Notes: generated from the sequence alone by a model not told the origin. DNA of 64,000 nucleotides from Sphingomonas gellani (GCF_900110035.1 NZ_FOCF01000010.1:45366-109365); one strand, 5' to 3'; positions 37,720-46,382 are shown, numbered from the stretch's first letter. Made by a program: numbers and translations.

Positions 37720-37850
37720 TAGATGTAATGACCTGCAATGATGATCAGCCGGACGCGCAATCAAGGGCCATTTCCGACACACATTGCGTGACACTGGGGG
37801 AGCGGCCGGACGCACGCTGATTGAGACGCAACCCACGTTCGATGCGACGG
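37719..37850 (-). repeat. Terminal inverted repeat, left
   Basis: By my alignment this segment, reverse complemented, matches 42461-42592 at about 111 of 132 positions without gaps. The match ends abruptly outside. It contains shorter direct repeats: ACCTGCAAT at 37731 and again at 37851, and the related blocks at 37743-37759 and 37800-37816 around GCCGGACGC. Such arrays are usual as transposase-binding sites. Confidence 0.85.
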
Positions 37851-37976
37851 ACCTGCAATCAATGATAGGCGACGCGGGAATGGCGAGAGTTGGTGGACAA
37901 CAGCCCTTCCGCTTCTCGATTGTCTAGGTCGAATTGCAGCCGTTGCTCACGCCAGCGAAACTGATACAAACGTTTG

Positions 37977-38822
37977 GTGCTTGGCGAAACGCTCCTCCTC
38001 GGACTGAGTATAGGAGCCGCTTCGCTCCTAGCCAGCTACGCAGTGCGGATTACGAATAGAGGGTTGCGGGTTGCGGCCGTCGCCCTGATTGCCGCACCGG
38101 GATTGGCTGTCCTTATAGTCATGCTCGTGTTGTTCTCTCGAGGGGACAGCCATGGATTGCTTTCAACGGCCGGACTTGCCGCGTATTGGCTCCTTCCCGT
38201 TGCCGCAGGTGCGCACTGGGGTGCGCATGATCGGCCACACACCTCGCAAAGATTCAGCCGCTGGCTGTTACCGGTTCTGCCGGTCGCCATCGCGGTGTGC
38301 ATAGCTGGCGTTAACGTTGCTCTTGTAATGCGGGATCGAGCAAGGCGATGGCAGCAGGAGCAGACTCAACTAAAACATGACTGGGTATTAGCAGAGCGCA
38401 GACTTTCAGCATGTGCTCGGACTTTGAATGCGACGGTGGGGAAGCACGACGCTGTAAGAAGCGCAGATTTAGGCGATCGAAGATTGCTGGGAACGTACGA
38501 GATCTACCAAGAGGGTTCGCGGTTTTATGTTCCTGTCCTTGACGTCAGCGATAAGGGCGGGGGCGGGCCTGCCCCCCCTCCCCTTTATGTCGATGCACGG
38601 GTAGGAGTTGAACATCTACACCGACGAATTTACGTTAAAGTTTCGCCTAAAGGAGAAATATGGGGCGATCCTTGGGGTTTCGTGACTGCGTCAATGGGCC
38701 GCCCCCCTGACAGCGCAGCAGCCTGCGCCAAGGCTACAGAAGATTACATCTACGCATACAATGAAGCGATGCTTAGGATTGGTGCGGCTTCGCCTTTTGG
38801 TCCGATATACCTAAAACGGTAG
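37977..38822 (+). CDS. Unknown membrane protein (transposon cargo)
   Basis: A ~281-residue protein that I do not recognise. The first 110 residues hold four hydrophobic helices (starting LLLGLSIGAASLLASYAV). A charged helix (RDRARRWQQEQTQLKHDW) then leads to a soluble C-terminal domain with two Cys (SACARTL, AAACAKATED) and a Pro/Gly-rich loop. Base composition is lower in G/C than the transposition genes beside it, which suggests separate acquisition. The start is uncertain: GTG 37977 follows an in-frame TTG at 37974, and neither has a good ribosome-binding site. As the only gene in the transposon besides the mobility genes, it is the cargo. Confidence 0.6.
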   Translation: MLGETLLLGLSIGAASLLASYAVRITNRGLRVAAVALIAAPGLAVLIVMLVLFSRGDSHGLLSTAGLAAYWLLPVAAGAHWGAHDRPHTSQRFSRWLLPVLPVAIAVCIAGVNVALVMRDRARRWQQEQTQLKHDWVLAERRLSACARTLNATVGKHDAVRSADLGDRRLLGTYEIYQEGSRFYVPVLDVSDKGGGGPAPPPLYVDARVGVEHLHRRIYVKVSPKGEIWGDPWGFVTASMGRPPDSAAACAKATEDYIYAYNEAMLRIGAASPFGPIYLKR

Positions 38823-39108
38823 CAGACAACGACCGAACTGACATTTGGACACAGCGATATGAAAGTGGTCCGTCCGGCTCCGGCGGGCAGATGCCGATGG
38901 CGACTGTTGCCTGATCCATCGGAAAGGCGGACACAAACAGGTGTTTATGTCCGCTACCGAGTGCGAGCGGACCAACCCCGAACGTCCAATCGTGGGCGCG
39001 AGCTGCCGCCAGGAATACGTTCGGTTTTCTGGCGGTGGACGGAAAGGGTTCCGGTGGGTGATCCCACTATGAGAAAACCCGTTGCGGAAACCAGTGGCAG
39101 GTTCCAGG
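38823..39108. other. Non-coding spacer before resolvase, possible res region
   Basis: No gene. This 286-bp spacer between cargo and resolvase is where a res site would be expected. I can see short repeats of GGAC/GTCC and TCCGGTGG-like motifs but no clean palindrome. Confidence 0.35.
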
Positions 39109-39783
39109 ATGCCGGTGTTCTTTTCTGGCGGGGCGTCGGTGCTGATCGGGTACGTGCGGGTTTCGAAGTCGGACGGCACGCAGACGCTGGCGCCGCAGCG
39201 TGACGCGCTGCTCGCTGCCGGCGTCGACCCGGACCGCATCTACGAAGACCTCGCCTCTGGCCGCCACGATGCCCGGCCGGGGCTTACCGCGTGCCTGAAG
39301 GCGCTCCAGCCCGGCAACACGCTCGTTATCTGGAAGCTCGATCGGCTCGGCCGTGACCTGCGCCACCTCGTCACCACGGCCGAGGAGCTGCGCTCACGCG
39401 GCATTGGGCTCAAAGTGCTGGCCGGTGCCGGCGCGCAGATCGACACCGCGTCCGCGAACGGGCGGCTCGCCTTCGGCATCTTCGCCGCCTTCGCGGAGTT
39501 CGAGCGCGAGCTGATCGCCGAACGCACCCAGGCGGGGCTCGCGGCCGCCCGGGCCAGGGGGCGGCTGGGTGGCCGGCCCCGCAAGATGGACCGGGCGACG
39601 CTGTCGATGGCGATGGCCGCCATGTCGGATCGGGGCGCGGTCGCGGCCGACGTCGCCCGGCGGCTCGGTATCACCACCACCACGCTCTACACCTACGTGA
39701 ACGGGGACGGCAGCCCGAAGGCGCCGGGACAGGCGCTGCTCGACGGCAAGCCCGTCCGGCAACCGCAAACGCAGGCCGCGTGA
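39109..39783 (+). CDS. Serine recombinase (resolvase) of the transposon
   Basis: A 224-residue small serine recombinase. The N-terminal catalytic domain shows YVRVSKSDG with the nucleophilic Ser, then LVIWKLDRLGRDLRHL with the conserved Arg residues, and FAEFERELIAERT before the long E-helix. The C-terminal helix-turn-helix reads VAADVARRLGITTTTLYTYV. Its role is to resolve cointegrates formed by replicative transposition. I use ATG 39109; TTG 39082 and GTG 39139 are alternatives. Its stop overlaps the transposase start. Confidence 0.9.
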   Translation: MPVFFSGGASVLIGYVRVSKSDGTQTLAPQRDALLAAGVDPDRIYEDLASGRHDARPGLTACLKALQPGNTLVIWKLDRLGRDLRHLVTTAEELRSRGIGLKVLAGAGAQIDTASANGRLAFGIFAAFAEFERELIAERTQAGLAAARARGRLGGRPRKMDRATLSMAMAAMSDRGAVAADVARRLGITTTTLYTYVNGDGSPKAPGQALLDGKPVRQPQTQAA

Positions 39784-41444
39784 TGAGCGCGGGCGTCGCG
39801 GTCCCCGCCGAGGCGATCGCGACGCTCCGGCGCAACCTGGCGTCCTTGCCTGCCCGGCATCCCGAGCGGCGCCCGCTTATGGCATCGACCGCCGAGCTGT
39901 ACGGGGTGAGCCGGGCCACGCTCTACCGCCTGCTGCGTGAGCCGCGCCGGCCCCGCGACGCTCATCGTGCCGATCGCGGCGTGCCCCGCATCATGCCGCC
40001 CGAGGAAAGCGAGTGGTGGTGCGAGGTGGTCGCCGCCATCAAGAGCCGCACTACCAACAAGCAGGGCCGGCGCCTGTCGACCCGGCGCATCCTAGAGATC
40101 GTGACCGAGCACGGCGTCGAGACGCCCGACCGTGGCCTGGTCAAGCTGGCGCCGGGCCGGCTCACGGCATCGACGCTCAACCGGCACATGCAGCGGCTTG
40201 GTTTCGACGTGGGGCGGATGACCCGCGAGCCGCCGGCGGTGCGGTTCCAGGCCGAGCGGTCGAACGCGCTGTGGCACTTCGACATGAGCCCGTCCGACCT
40301 GAAGCAGCTCAAGGCGCCGGCATGGGTCGACCCCGACCGGCAGGGCGCGCCTACGCTGATGCTGTTCTCGGTCGTGGATGACCGCTCGGGCGTCGCCTAC
40401 CAGGAATATGCCCTGGTCTACGGCGAGGATGTCGAAGCGGCGCTGCGCTTCCTGTTCCGCGCCATGGCACCTAAGGACGGCGACCCGTTCGGCGGCATCC
40501 CCGAGGTCATCCAACTCGACGGCGGTCCCGTCGGCAAGTCGGCCGTGTTCAAGCGGGTGATGGAGTGCCTGGGCGTGGCGCCGCTCCCGCACATGCCGGC
40601 AGGCTCGGACGGACGCCGCACCACAGCGCGCGCGAAGGGCAAGGTCGAGCGCCCGTTCCGCACCGTCAAGGAAGCGCACGAGACGCTCTACCACTTCCAT
40701 GAGCCGGCGAGCGAGGAGGAGGCGAACCGCTGGCTGGCCCGCTATCTCGCCACCTACAATGCCGGCGACCACCGCCAGCTTCCCCACTCGCGCCTCGACG
40801 ACTGGCTCGCCCACCTGCCCGAAGGCGGCATCCGCGCCATGTGTTCGTGGGAGCGTTTCTGCGCCTTCGCGCGCGAGCCCGAGCGGCGCACCGTCGGCAT
40901 CGACTGCCGGCTCACCGTGGCCGGCGTCACCTACGAGGTCGACCCGGAGGTGGCGGGCGAGACGGTGGTGGTCTGGTGGGGCCTGTTCGATCAGGAGCTG
41001 TGGGTCGAGCGCGGCGAGGAGCGGTTCGGGCCGTTCCACCCGGTCGGCGGTCCCGTCCCGCTGCACCGCTACCGCAAGCACCGGAAGAGCCGCCGCGAGG
41101 TTCGCGCCGAGCGGGTCGACGCGCTCGCGCCCCGCATCGGCATTCCGCGCTCGGCGCTGTCCGGCGAGGACGATGTGGTGGTGGTCGGCGCCAGGCCGGC
41201 AGGGGCGGCAGCGGCCGCGCCCGCACGGCCCTTCGCGGACCCCGATCCGTTCGCGGAGCTGGCGTTCGCGACGCCGCTGAAAGCACGGTTCGCCATCTCG
41301 GAGGAGCTGCGGCTGCCGCTGGGCGGCCTGCCGGCCGAGGACCGCGCCTTCATCGACGCGCTGCTCGCCCGCACCCTCTCCAAGCCCGAGATCATGGACG
41401 AGATACGGCGGCGGTTCCCGCCCGGACACAAACGGAGCGGATGA
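39783..41444 (+). CDS. DDE (rve-type) transposase, TniA/IS481-like
   Basis: A ~553-residue transposase with an N-terminal helix-turn-helix (TAELYGVSRATLYRLLREP), then a second DNA-binding part and an rve-type catalytic core. The triad is visible as the Asp in LWHFDMSP (~167), the Asp in IQLDGGP (~246) and the Glu in KGKVERPFR (~289). A beta-rich mu-C-like domain follows. The Ala/Pro-rich tail and the final helices (LPAEDRAFIDALLARTLSKPEIMDEI) could contact the ATPase, as in TniA-TniB or MuA-MuB. The ATG overlaps the resolvase stop; a GTG one codon earlier is possible. Confidence 0.88.
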   Translation: MSAGVAVPAEAIATLRRNLASLPARHPERRPLMASTAELYGVSRATLYRLLREPRRPRDAHRADRGVPRIMPPEESEWWCEVVAAIKSRTTNKQGRRLSTRRILEIVTEHGVETPDRGLVKLAPGRLTASTLNRHMQRLGFDVGRMTREPPAVRFQAERSNALWHFDMSPSDLKQLKAPAWVDPDRQGAPTLMLFSVVDDRSGVAYQEYALVYGEDVEAALRFLFRAMAPKDGDPFGGIPEVIQLDGGPVGKSAVFKRVMECLGVAPLPHMPAGSDGRRTTARAKGKVERPFRTVKEAHETLYHFHEPASEEEANRWLARYLATYNAGDHRQLPHSRLDDWLAHLPEGGIRAMCSWERFCAFAREPERRTVGIDCRLTVAGVTYEVDPEVAGETVVVWWGLFDQELWVERGEERFGPFHPVGGPVPLHRYRKHRKSRREVRAERVDALAPRIGIPRSALSGEDDVVVVGARPAGAAAAAPARPFADPDPFAELAFATPLKARFAISEELRLPLGGLPAEDRAFIDALLARTLSKPEIMDEIRRRFPPGHKRSG

Positions 41445-42415
41445 TGCAGACCGAGGTGATGCGCTACTATGGCCTGGCCCGGCCGCCGGTCGACCTCGGC
41501 TACTTCGAAACCGAGCACCATGCCCAGCTCGCGCACGACCTCAAGGCGGCGATCTTGGGCGGCCGGCTGATCGCGCTCACCGCCACCATCGGCTCGGGCA
41601 AGACGGTGCTGACCCGGCGCCTGCGCGAGGAGCTGGAGCGCGACGGGCGCGTCATCGTGTCGCGCGCGCTCAGCCTGGAGAAGGCCAAGATTTCCGTGCC
41701 GCTGCTCGTCGCCGCCCTGTTCTACGACCTGTCGACCGAGAAGACCGTCTCCATCCCGAGCCAGTCGGAGCGGCGCGAGCGCGACCTCCAGGAGCTGTTC
41801 CGCAAGGCCAAGCGGCCGGTCGCGCTGTTCGTCGACGACGCGCACGATCTCCACCCCAAGACGCTGACCGCCCTGAAGCGCCTGGTCGAGCTGGTGACGG
41901 AGGGTGGCGGCCAGCTCGCCGTCATCCTGGTCGGCCACCCCAAGCTCCGCAACGACCTCAAGCGCCCGCAGATGGAGGAGATCGGCGACCGCACCACCGT
42001 GTTCGAATTCGGCGGCCTTCGCGACCGGCAGCGCGACTACATCGATTGGGCGCTGCGCGCAGCCCTCTCGCCCGGCGTCGAGCCGGAGGACGTGCTGACC
42101 GAGGATGCCGCGGTACTGCTCGCCGCCAGGCTCAAGACCCCGCTGCAGATCGGGCGGCACCTCGTCCGCGCCTTCGAGGCCGGGTTCGGCGCCAGCGTAA
42201 AGCCGGTCGATGCCGCGACCGTCGACGGTGTGCTGTCCCGCCAGATCGACGACCTGGAGCCGCAACTCACCCGCCACGGCTACGACGCCAAGAGCCTGGC
42301 CGAGCAGTTCGACGTGCGTCCGCTGGAGATCCGCAGGCTGCTCCGGGGCGGGCTCGACCCGGCCCGTACCCGAGAACTCACCGACGAGATGCGGGCCGCT
42401 GGGCTGCCGCTCTGA
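41441..42415 (+). CDS. AAA ATPase, transposition target selector (TniB/MuB-like)
   Basis: A 324-residue AAA ATPase. Walker A is ATIGSGKTV near residue 50 and Walker B is VALFVDDAHD near residue 130, followed by a sensor-1-like ILVGHP. The C-terminal part has a small helical DNA-binding region (DAKSLAEQFDVRPLEIRRLL). ExeA/TniB/MuB-type ATPases bind target DNA and activate the partner transposase. The ATG overlaps the transposase stop by 4 bp, confirming one operon. Confidence 0.88.
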   Translation: MMQTEVMRYYGLARPPVDLGYFETEHHAQLAHDLKAAILGGRLIALTATIGSGKTVLTRRLREELERDGRVIVSRALSLEKAKISVPLLVAALFYDLSTEKTVSIPSQSERRERDLQELFRKAKRPVALFVDDAHDLHPKTLTALKRLVELVTEGGGQLAVILVGHPKLRNDLKRPQMEEIGDRTTVFEFGGLRDRQRDYIDWALRAALSPGVEPEDVLTEDAAVLLAARLKTPLQIGRHLVRAFEAGFGASVKPVDAATVDGVLSRQIDDLEPQLTRHGYDAKSLAEQFDVRPLEIRRLLRGGLDPARTRELTDEMRAAGLPL

Positions 42416-42460
42416 CCCAAGGGCGAGCCGATCGTGCGCGGGCTACTCCGTATCTTGCGT

Positions 42461-42592
42461 CCGTCGCAGCGAGCGTGGGTTGTGTCTCAATCAGCGTGCG
42501 TCCGACCGCCCCGCCAGTCTCACGTATTGTGCGTCGGAAAAGAGCGATGATTGCGCGTCCCGCCGATCATCATTGCAGGCCGCTACACCTAA
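42461..42592 (+). repeat. Terminal inverted repeat, right
   Basis: The partner of 37719-37850. Its outer end reads CATTGCAGG then CGCTACACCTAA, against CATTGCAGG then TCATTACATCTAA at the left end. It begins 45 bp after the ATPase stop. Confidence 0.85.
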
Positions 42593-42839
42593 GGACGGGA
42601 TCCCGCCTGAGGGCTGGTCGAGTACCGATGCCGCCTACGTCAACGTTGCCCAGGGCATCGGTGAGGTGATCAAAACGGTTCGGCGCGAGCTGACCGAAAA
42701 GTCTGTCGCAACTCGGGCGGCAACGAAGCACAAGCCCAAACCTGCGCTTGCCAAAACCAGTGCATCAGGAAGGGCGGGTGCCGGCTCCTCAATGAGGCCG
42801 ACTAAGCCGCGCATTCGGAAGGCGCCGATCAAACGATGA
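42593..42839 (+). pseudogene. C-terminal gene fragment beside the transposon (unknown)
   Basis: After the right repeat an open frame continues to TGA at 42837-42839. It encodes about 80 residues with a helix (AAYVNVAQGIGEVIKTVRREL) and a Lys/Ala/Pro-rich basic tail. There is no start codon with a ribosome-binding site in the fragment, so it may be the 3' end of a gene cut by the transposon. It does not match the pqiA remnant on the other side. I do not recognise it. Confidence 0.3.
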
Positions 42840-42911
42840 TCGGGTAGAAAGGTCTAGCTTCCTCAAACCAGAATGGAGCCTATAACTTTCGGGAATACGA
42901 GGCGCTCTGTC

Positions 42912-43325
42912 TTAGCTGGATCGGAGGCACAGGGCACGCCCGACTTCGGCAGTGGCGTCAGCCAGCTGAACTGCCATGTCGTCGCTGACGAGGCCGACTG
43001 CGATGCGGATTAGCCGTGGGTTATCGATTCTTGCGGCGGCGAACAGGTTTAGCACGCGTGCCTCGTCGTCGCTCAAATTCGGATAGCAGACCTCCGCGAA
43101 CCGCATCGTGCCGTAGCCATGGCGATCGAGCAGGGCCATGGCGCACAGAAACGGGAGCAGCGTTTCTGCAATATGCCGCTTGGTGAAGCCACTTCGTAGT
43201 CTCGCCTGCACGCAAAAACCATTGCGGGCGGCAAAGACCCAGGTCCTGACCGCAGACAGGACAAAGATATCGTCGTCATCCAGCTCGCTTACACGTCGAT
43301 CAAGGTAATCGTAGAGCATGACCAT
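42912..43325 (-). CDS. Unknown protein in iron-receptor locus, paralogue of next gene
   Basis: A 137-residue, mostly helical protein of unknown function. Near its C-terminus it has CYPNLSDDEARVLNLFAAAR, which resembles CCARGMSNDERAIVRLLGNA in the 154-residue product at 43332. The order of helices is also alike, so the two are probably paralogues. It is the last of a three-gene minus-strand operon headed by a DUF3649-like membrane protein and divergent from a siderophore receptor. That suggests an accessory role in iron uptake or its regulation. No signal peptide or DNA-binding motif is visible. Confidence 0.65.
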   Translation of the reverse strand: MVMLYDYLDRRVSELDDDDIFVLSAVRTWVFAARNGFCVQARLRSGFTKRHIAETLLPFLCAMALLDRHGYGTMRFAEVCYPNLSDDEARVLNLFAAARIDNPRLIRIAVGLVSDDMAVQLADATAEVGRALCLRSS

Positions 43326-43331
43326 TGCCAG

Positions 43332-43796
43332 TCAGTTCGTCACGCTGGGCATGAACGGACAACCATTCGCCTCTGCCGTGACTGTTCGCGACCAAGGCGT
43401 AACGATGTCGCCGCACAGTCGGCGGACGCTGAGGATTGCCCACGCCAGTGCGCCGGGCAGGCCGTGAGGGATGTTCGGGGTGGCCGTGTCGGGCAGGCTC
43501 GGCATCGCGTTGCCGAGCAGACGGACGATTGCACGTTCGTCGTTGCTCATGCCGCGGGCACAACAGCATTCGGCGACAAGACGGCGGCCAAGCACCGCTT
43601 CGGTCAACTGGAAGACGCTGGCCAGTGCTACACTGCCGGCCGGCGGCAAGTGCAGACTCTGGCCGAGCATGACGAGGCGTGACAAAGCCGTGCCGTCGCC
43701 CTCCCGGTCACGCATCGTGCAATAGTGCCGCAATAGGCGGACCACGGCTCGTTCGCCATCGGTGGCGGGAGCGATGATGCGTTCCATGAATGCCAT
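43332..43796 (-). CDS. Unknown protein in iron-receptor locus
   Basis: A 154-residue protein of unknown function, starting MAFMERIIAP at 43796, 2 bp after the DUF3649-like stop. It is helical and has an unusual Cys cluster (AECCCARGMS, residues ~85-94), which could bind a metal or an Fe-S cluster. This is speculation, as the paralogue at 42912 keeps only one Cys there. The longer upstream frame is discounted because it overlaps the DUF3649 gene. Confidence 0.65.
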   Translation of the reverse strand: MAFMERIIAPATDGERAVVRLLRHYCTMRDREGDGTALSRLVMLGQSLHLPPAGSVALASVFQLTEAVLGRRLVAECCCARGMSNDERAIVRLLGNAMPSLPDTATPNIPHGLPGALAWAILSVRRLCGDIVTPWSRTVTAEANGCPFMPSVTN

Positions 43797-43798
43797 GG

Positions 43799-44191
43799 CT
43801 ATCTCCTCAGTAGAGGTTTCTTTGCGTCCCGCGCCCCTGGCTTCATCCCGGCGACCGTGCCTGCGACCAGCAGGGTCCATAGCGCCTGCCAGCCGCTGCG
43901 CGTGGCATAGGCCCACATTACGGCCGCGGCGGAAATGGCGAAGGCAAGGAGTGTCGCGATGACCGTAGCGCTTACGGGGGTCATCGGCAGAAACCGGGCC
44001 AGCGCCATCGCCCATAGGCTCGTCACACAATAGTCAAGTGGCATGGCCGCGAGAAATCGGAGAGCCGCGTCCCTCGCAGCTTCCAAGCCCCGGCTGTCGA
44101 TTTCTCTTTGGTGGATAGGTTTCCGGTCATCTGCCTCGCGTCCAAGCGAGGAGACTGCATAAAGCACTTGATAACAAGTCGCAATAGCCAT
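43799..44191 (-). CDS. DUF3649-like membrane protein
   Basis: A membrane protein of up to 130 residues. The C-terminal ~85 residues carry three hydrophobic segments (LWAMALARFLP, VIATLLAFAISAAAVMWAY, WQALWTLLVAGTVAGM), and the Ser-Ala-rich middle fits DUF3649 of siderophore operons, as at 15299. The ATG at 44191 leaves only 26 bp to the divergent receptor start, too little for two promoters. The true start may lie further in, for example TTG at 44086. It leads the two unknown paralogous genes downstream. Confidence 0.65.
   Translation of the reverse strand: MAIATCYQVLYAVSSLGREADDRKPIHQREIDSRGLEAARDAALRFLAAMPLDYCVTSLWAMALARFLPMTPVSATVIATLLAFAISAAAVMWAYATRSGWQALWTLLVAGTVAGMKPGARDAKKPLLRR
44166..44179. 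promoter_or_regulatory. Possible operator in divergent iron promoter
   Basis: ACTTG-ATAA-CAAGT is a 14-bp inverted repeat (5-bp arms) lying 38 bp before the TonB receptor start. It could bind a regulator of the divergent genes. It is not a recognisable Fur box. Confidence 0.3.
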
Positions 44192-44217
44192 AACGGCGAG
44201 ACAACGGAGGGGGCTGC

Positions 44218-46335
44218 ATGCACAAAGGATTTAAGTTCGCGGGCGTCGCAATGGCGACGGTATTCTCATTTCAGGTTCAGGCGCAGCAGCTGGATCAGGA
44301 AGCACGCCCGCATGAGGAAGTTGCAAGTCGATCGACGGAAGGTGACGGCGACATTCTGGTGCAGGGACGACGCGACGAAGCGTTTGCGGGCACCAAAACT
44401 GAGACGCCGCTGATCCAGGTTCCGCAGCCGCTGACCGTCATCACCGAAGACGTTTTTCGAGCGCAGGGTGCGATCAATATCTCGGATACTGTACGCTATG
44501 CAGCTGGGATAAACTCGGATGCCTATGGCCGAGACACCCGCGTCGATAGTTTCACGATCCGCGGCGTTGATGCACTACAGTTCCGCAACGGTATGCGCGA
44601 CATCTTCAGCTACTATGCGAGCATCACGTCGGATCCGTACAACTTCTCACGGGTGGAGATCGTTCGTGGCCCAGCGTCGGTGCTGTTCGGTCAGGGATCG
44701 ATCGGCGGGATCGTCAATCTGGTTTCCAAGACGCCGGTTTTCGCCAATGCCGGTGAGATCGGCGTGACGTACGGCAGCTACGATCGCAAGGAAGTGCTGG
44801 CCGATCTGAACGGCGTTGCCGGCAGCACGCTGGCAGGACGCATCGTGGCCCGGGTCCGCGACGCCGGCACCTATGTGGCGAACGTGCCTGATGATCGGGT
44901 CATGGTCGCGCCTTCGGTAACCTGGCGGCCGTCATCCAAGACCGATGTGACATTGCTGGGTCTGTACCAGGAGGATGATACCGGATCGACGGCCAATTTC
45001 CTGCCGATCGTCGGTACGCTGCAAGACAATCCGGGCAATCCCAGGCTGCCGCGTTATCTGTTCGTCGGCAAGCCCGGCTATGACCGGTATGATGGCCGTC
45101 TGTTGCAGGGTACGGGAATCGTCACCCATCGCTTCAGCGATGATATCAAGCTGAGCCTCAAGGCACGGTACATCGACAGCGATCTCGACTACTTCAGCCA
45201 CTACACCAACAGCTATAGCAACCCGACCAACCCCTACACTCCCGAAAGTAACGGGCGCCGGATCGGCTTGTACGCCGGGTCGTCCGTCGCACGTCTCAAC
45301 GTTTTCACGACCGACAACAACGTGCAGTTTCGGTTCAATATGGGATCAGCTATCGAGCATCGTCTGCTGGCCGGTGTAGATTATAGCTGGAACAGGGTCC
45401 GTAAAAGCGACAACTATGATTTTCAGGAGATCGACCTCTATAACATCGATTATGGATCGATCTTAGAGCCTGCCCTCATCGCTCCGTTCACGCGTGATTC
45501 CCAGAAGCAACTCGGCCTCTATGTTCAGGATCAGGTGCGTCTGTGGGACCGGGTTTCCGTTGTGCTGGGTGCCCGGCATGATCGGGTGAAGGGAGCAAGT
45601 CTCGACACCACCTCGGGGGATACGAGCAGGACGACCGACACCGCAACTACGTATCGTGCGGGCATCATCGGCGATGTAGGCGCAGGTATCTCTCCCTTTT
45701 TCAGCTACACGGAGAGCTTCCAGCCGATCGCCGGTCAGACCACCAGCGGCACCGCCTTTCGTCCCCAGACAGGCAATCAGTACGAGACCGGCGCGAAATG
45801 GCAGCCTGACTCTATGACGCTGCTGACCGTTACCGGCTTCCGTATCAAGGAGTTCAACCGGCCCATCGCCGATCCGACCAACCCCCTCGGCCAAATCCAG
45901 GCTGGCGGATTGACCACCAAGGGGATCGAGGTCGAGGCGACCCGCACCTTGCCGGGCCGGTACGACATATCGCTCGCCTACGGCTACAATGACGTGAAGG
46001 GGGACAGCGCCGCAACCGGCTATCTTGCTCGTCATGTCGCTTCCGCGTGGGGAACCAAGACGTTTGTCGGGCGCGACGCCACGCTGAGACTGGGGGCCGG
46101 TATCCGCTACTTGGGCAAGCAGGTTTCCAGCAGCGCAACGTGGACGATCGTGACGCCCGATCGCACCATGGTCGATGCACTGGTCGAACTTGAACACGAC
46201 CGCTGGCGTCTGGCGCTCAATGCTACCAACCTGCTCGACAAGCGCGTCTTTGCATCATGCCTGGCGCGGGGCGACTGCTTTAGCACTGCCCCACGCAATG
46301 TGATGGTATCGCTAGGATATCGCTTCGGCTCATAG
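44218..46335 (+). CDS. TonB-dependent siderophore receptor
   Basis: A 705-residue outer-membrane receptor. GGAGGGGG lies 4-5 bp before the ATG. A short signal peptide ends near VQAQQ, then a TonB-box-like GDILVQG and the siderophore-type plug: ETPLIQVPQPLTVITEDVF, FTIRGVDAL, and VEIVRGPASVLFGQGSIGG at residues ~60-165. The barrel ends in MVSLGYRFGS, slightly longer than the usual terminal Phe. It is divergent from a DUF3649-like gene and so is probably for ferric siderophores, but no esterase or PepSY gene follows it here. Confidence 0.94.
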   Translation: MHKGFKFAGVAMATVFSFQVQAQQLDQEARPHEEVASRSTEGDGDILVQGRRDEAFAGTKTETPLIQVPQPLTVITEDVFRAQGAINISDTVRYAAGINSDAYGRDTRVDSFTIRGVDALQFRNGMRDIFSYYASITSDPYNFSRVEIVRGPASVLFGQGSIGGIVNLVSKTPVFANAGEIGVTYGSYDRKEVLADLNGVAGSTLAGRIVARVRDAGTYVANVPDDRVMVAPSVTWRPSSKTDVTLLGLYQEDDTGSTANFLPIVGTLQDNPGNPRLPRYLFVGKPGYDRYDGRLLQGTGIVTHRFSDDIKLSLKARYIDSDLDYFSHYTNSYSNPTNPYTPESNGRRIGLYAGSSVARLNVFTTDNNVQFRFNMGSAIEHRLLAGVDYSWNRVRKSDNYDFQEIDLYNIDYGSILEPALIAPFTRDSQKQLGLYVQDQVRLWDRVSVVLGARHDRVKGASLDTTSGDTSRTTDTATTYRAGIIGDVGAGISPFFSYTESFQPIAGQTTSGTAFRPQTGNQYETGAKWQPDSMTLLTVTGFRIKEFNRPIADPTNPLGQIQAGGLTTKGIEVEATRTLPGRYDISLAYGYNDVKGDSAATGYLARHVASAWGTKTFVGRDATLRLGAGIRYLGKQVSSSATWTIVTPDRTMVDALVELEHDRWRLALNATNLLDKRVFASCLARGDCFSTAPRNVMVSLGYRFGS

Positions 46336-46341
46336 GACTGA

Positions 46342-46365
46342 GGTAGAAAGGTCTACCTTTCTGCC
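46342..46365 (+). terminator. Hairpin after siderophore receptor
   Basis: GGTAGAAAGG (46342-46351) pairs with CCTTTCTGCC (46356-46365) over a TCTA loop, with one G-T pair. It is 6 bp after the receptor stop. No T-run follows, only TTCCGCC. Confidence 0.5.
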
Positions 46366-46382
46366 GCTTCCGCCTAATAATT

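Larger units (their letters stand above)
37719..42592 (+). mobile_element. Transposon with 132-bp terminal repeats, resolvase, DDE transposase, AAA ATPase
   Basis: About 4.9 kb bounded by long imperfect inverted repeats. Inside lie an unknown membrane-protein gene and a tightly coupled operon of serine resolvase, DDE transposase and AAA ATPase. The transposase-plus-ATPase-plus-resolvase set resembles the Tn5053/Tn402 (TniA-TniB-TniR) and Tn552 style of transposon, although databases may label this transposase IS481-like. I see no 5-bp target duplication outside the repeats, so the flanks may have been rearranged after insertion. Confidence 0.78.

Noticed and set aside
37719..42592. 5-bp target-site duplication of the transposon
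   Set aside because: Bases outside the repeats do not match in direct orientation. The TTAGA/CCTAA next to the TGTA ends are part of the inverted match, not a direct repeat.
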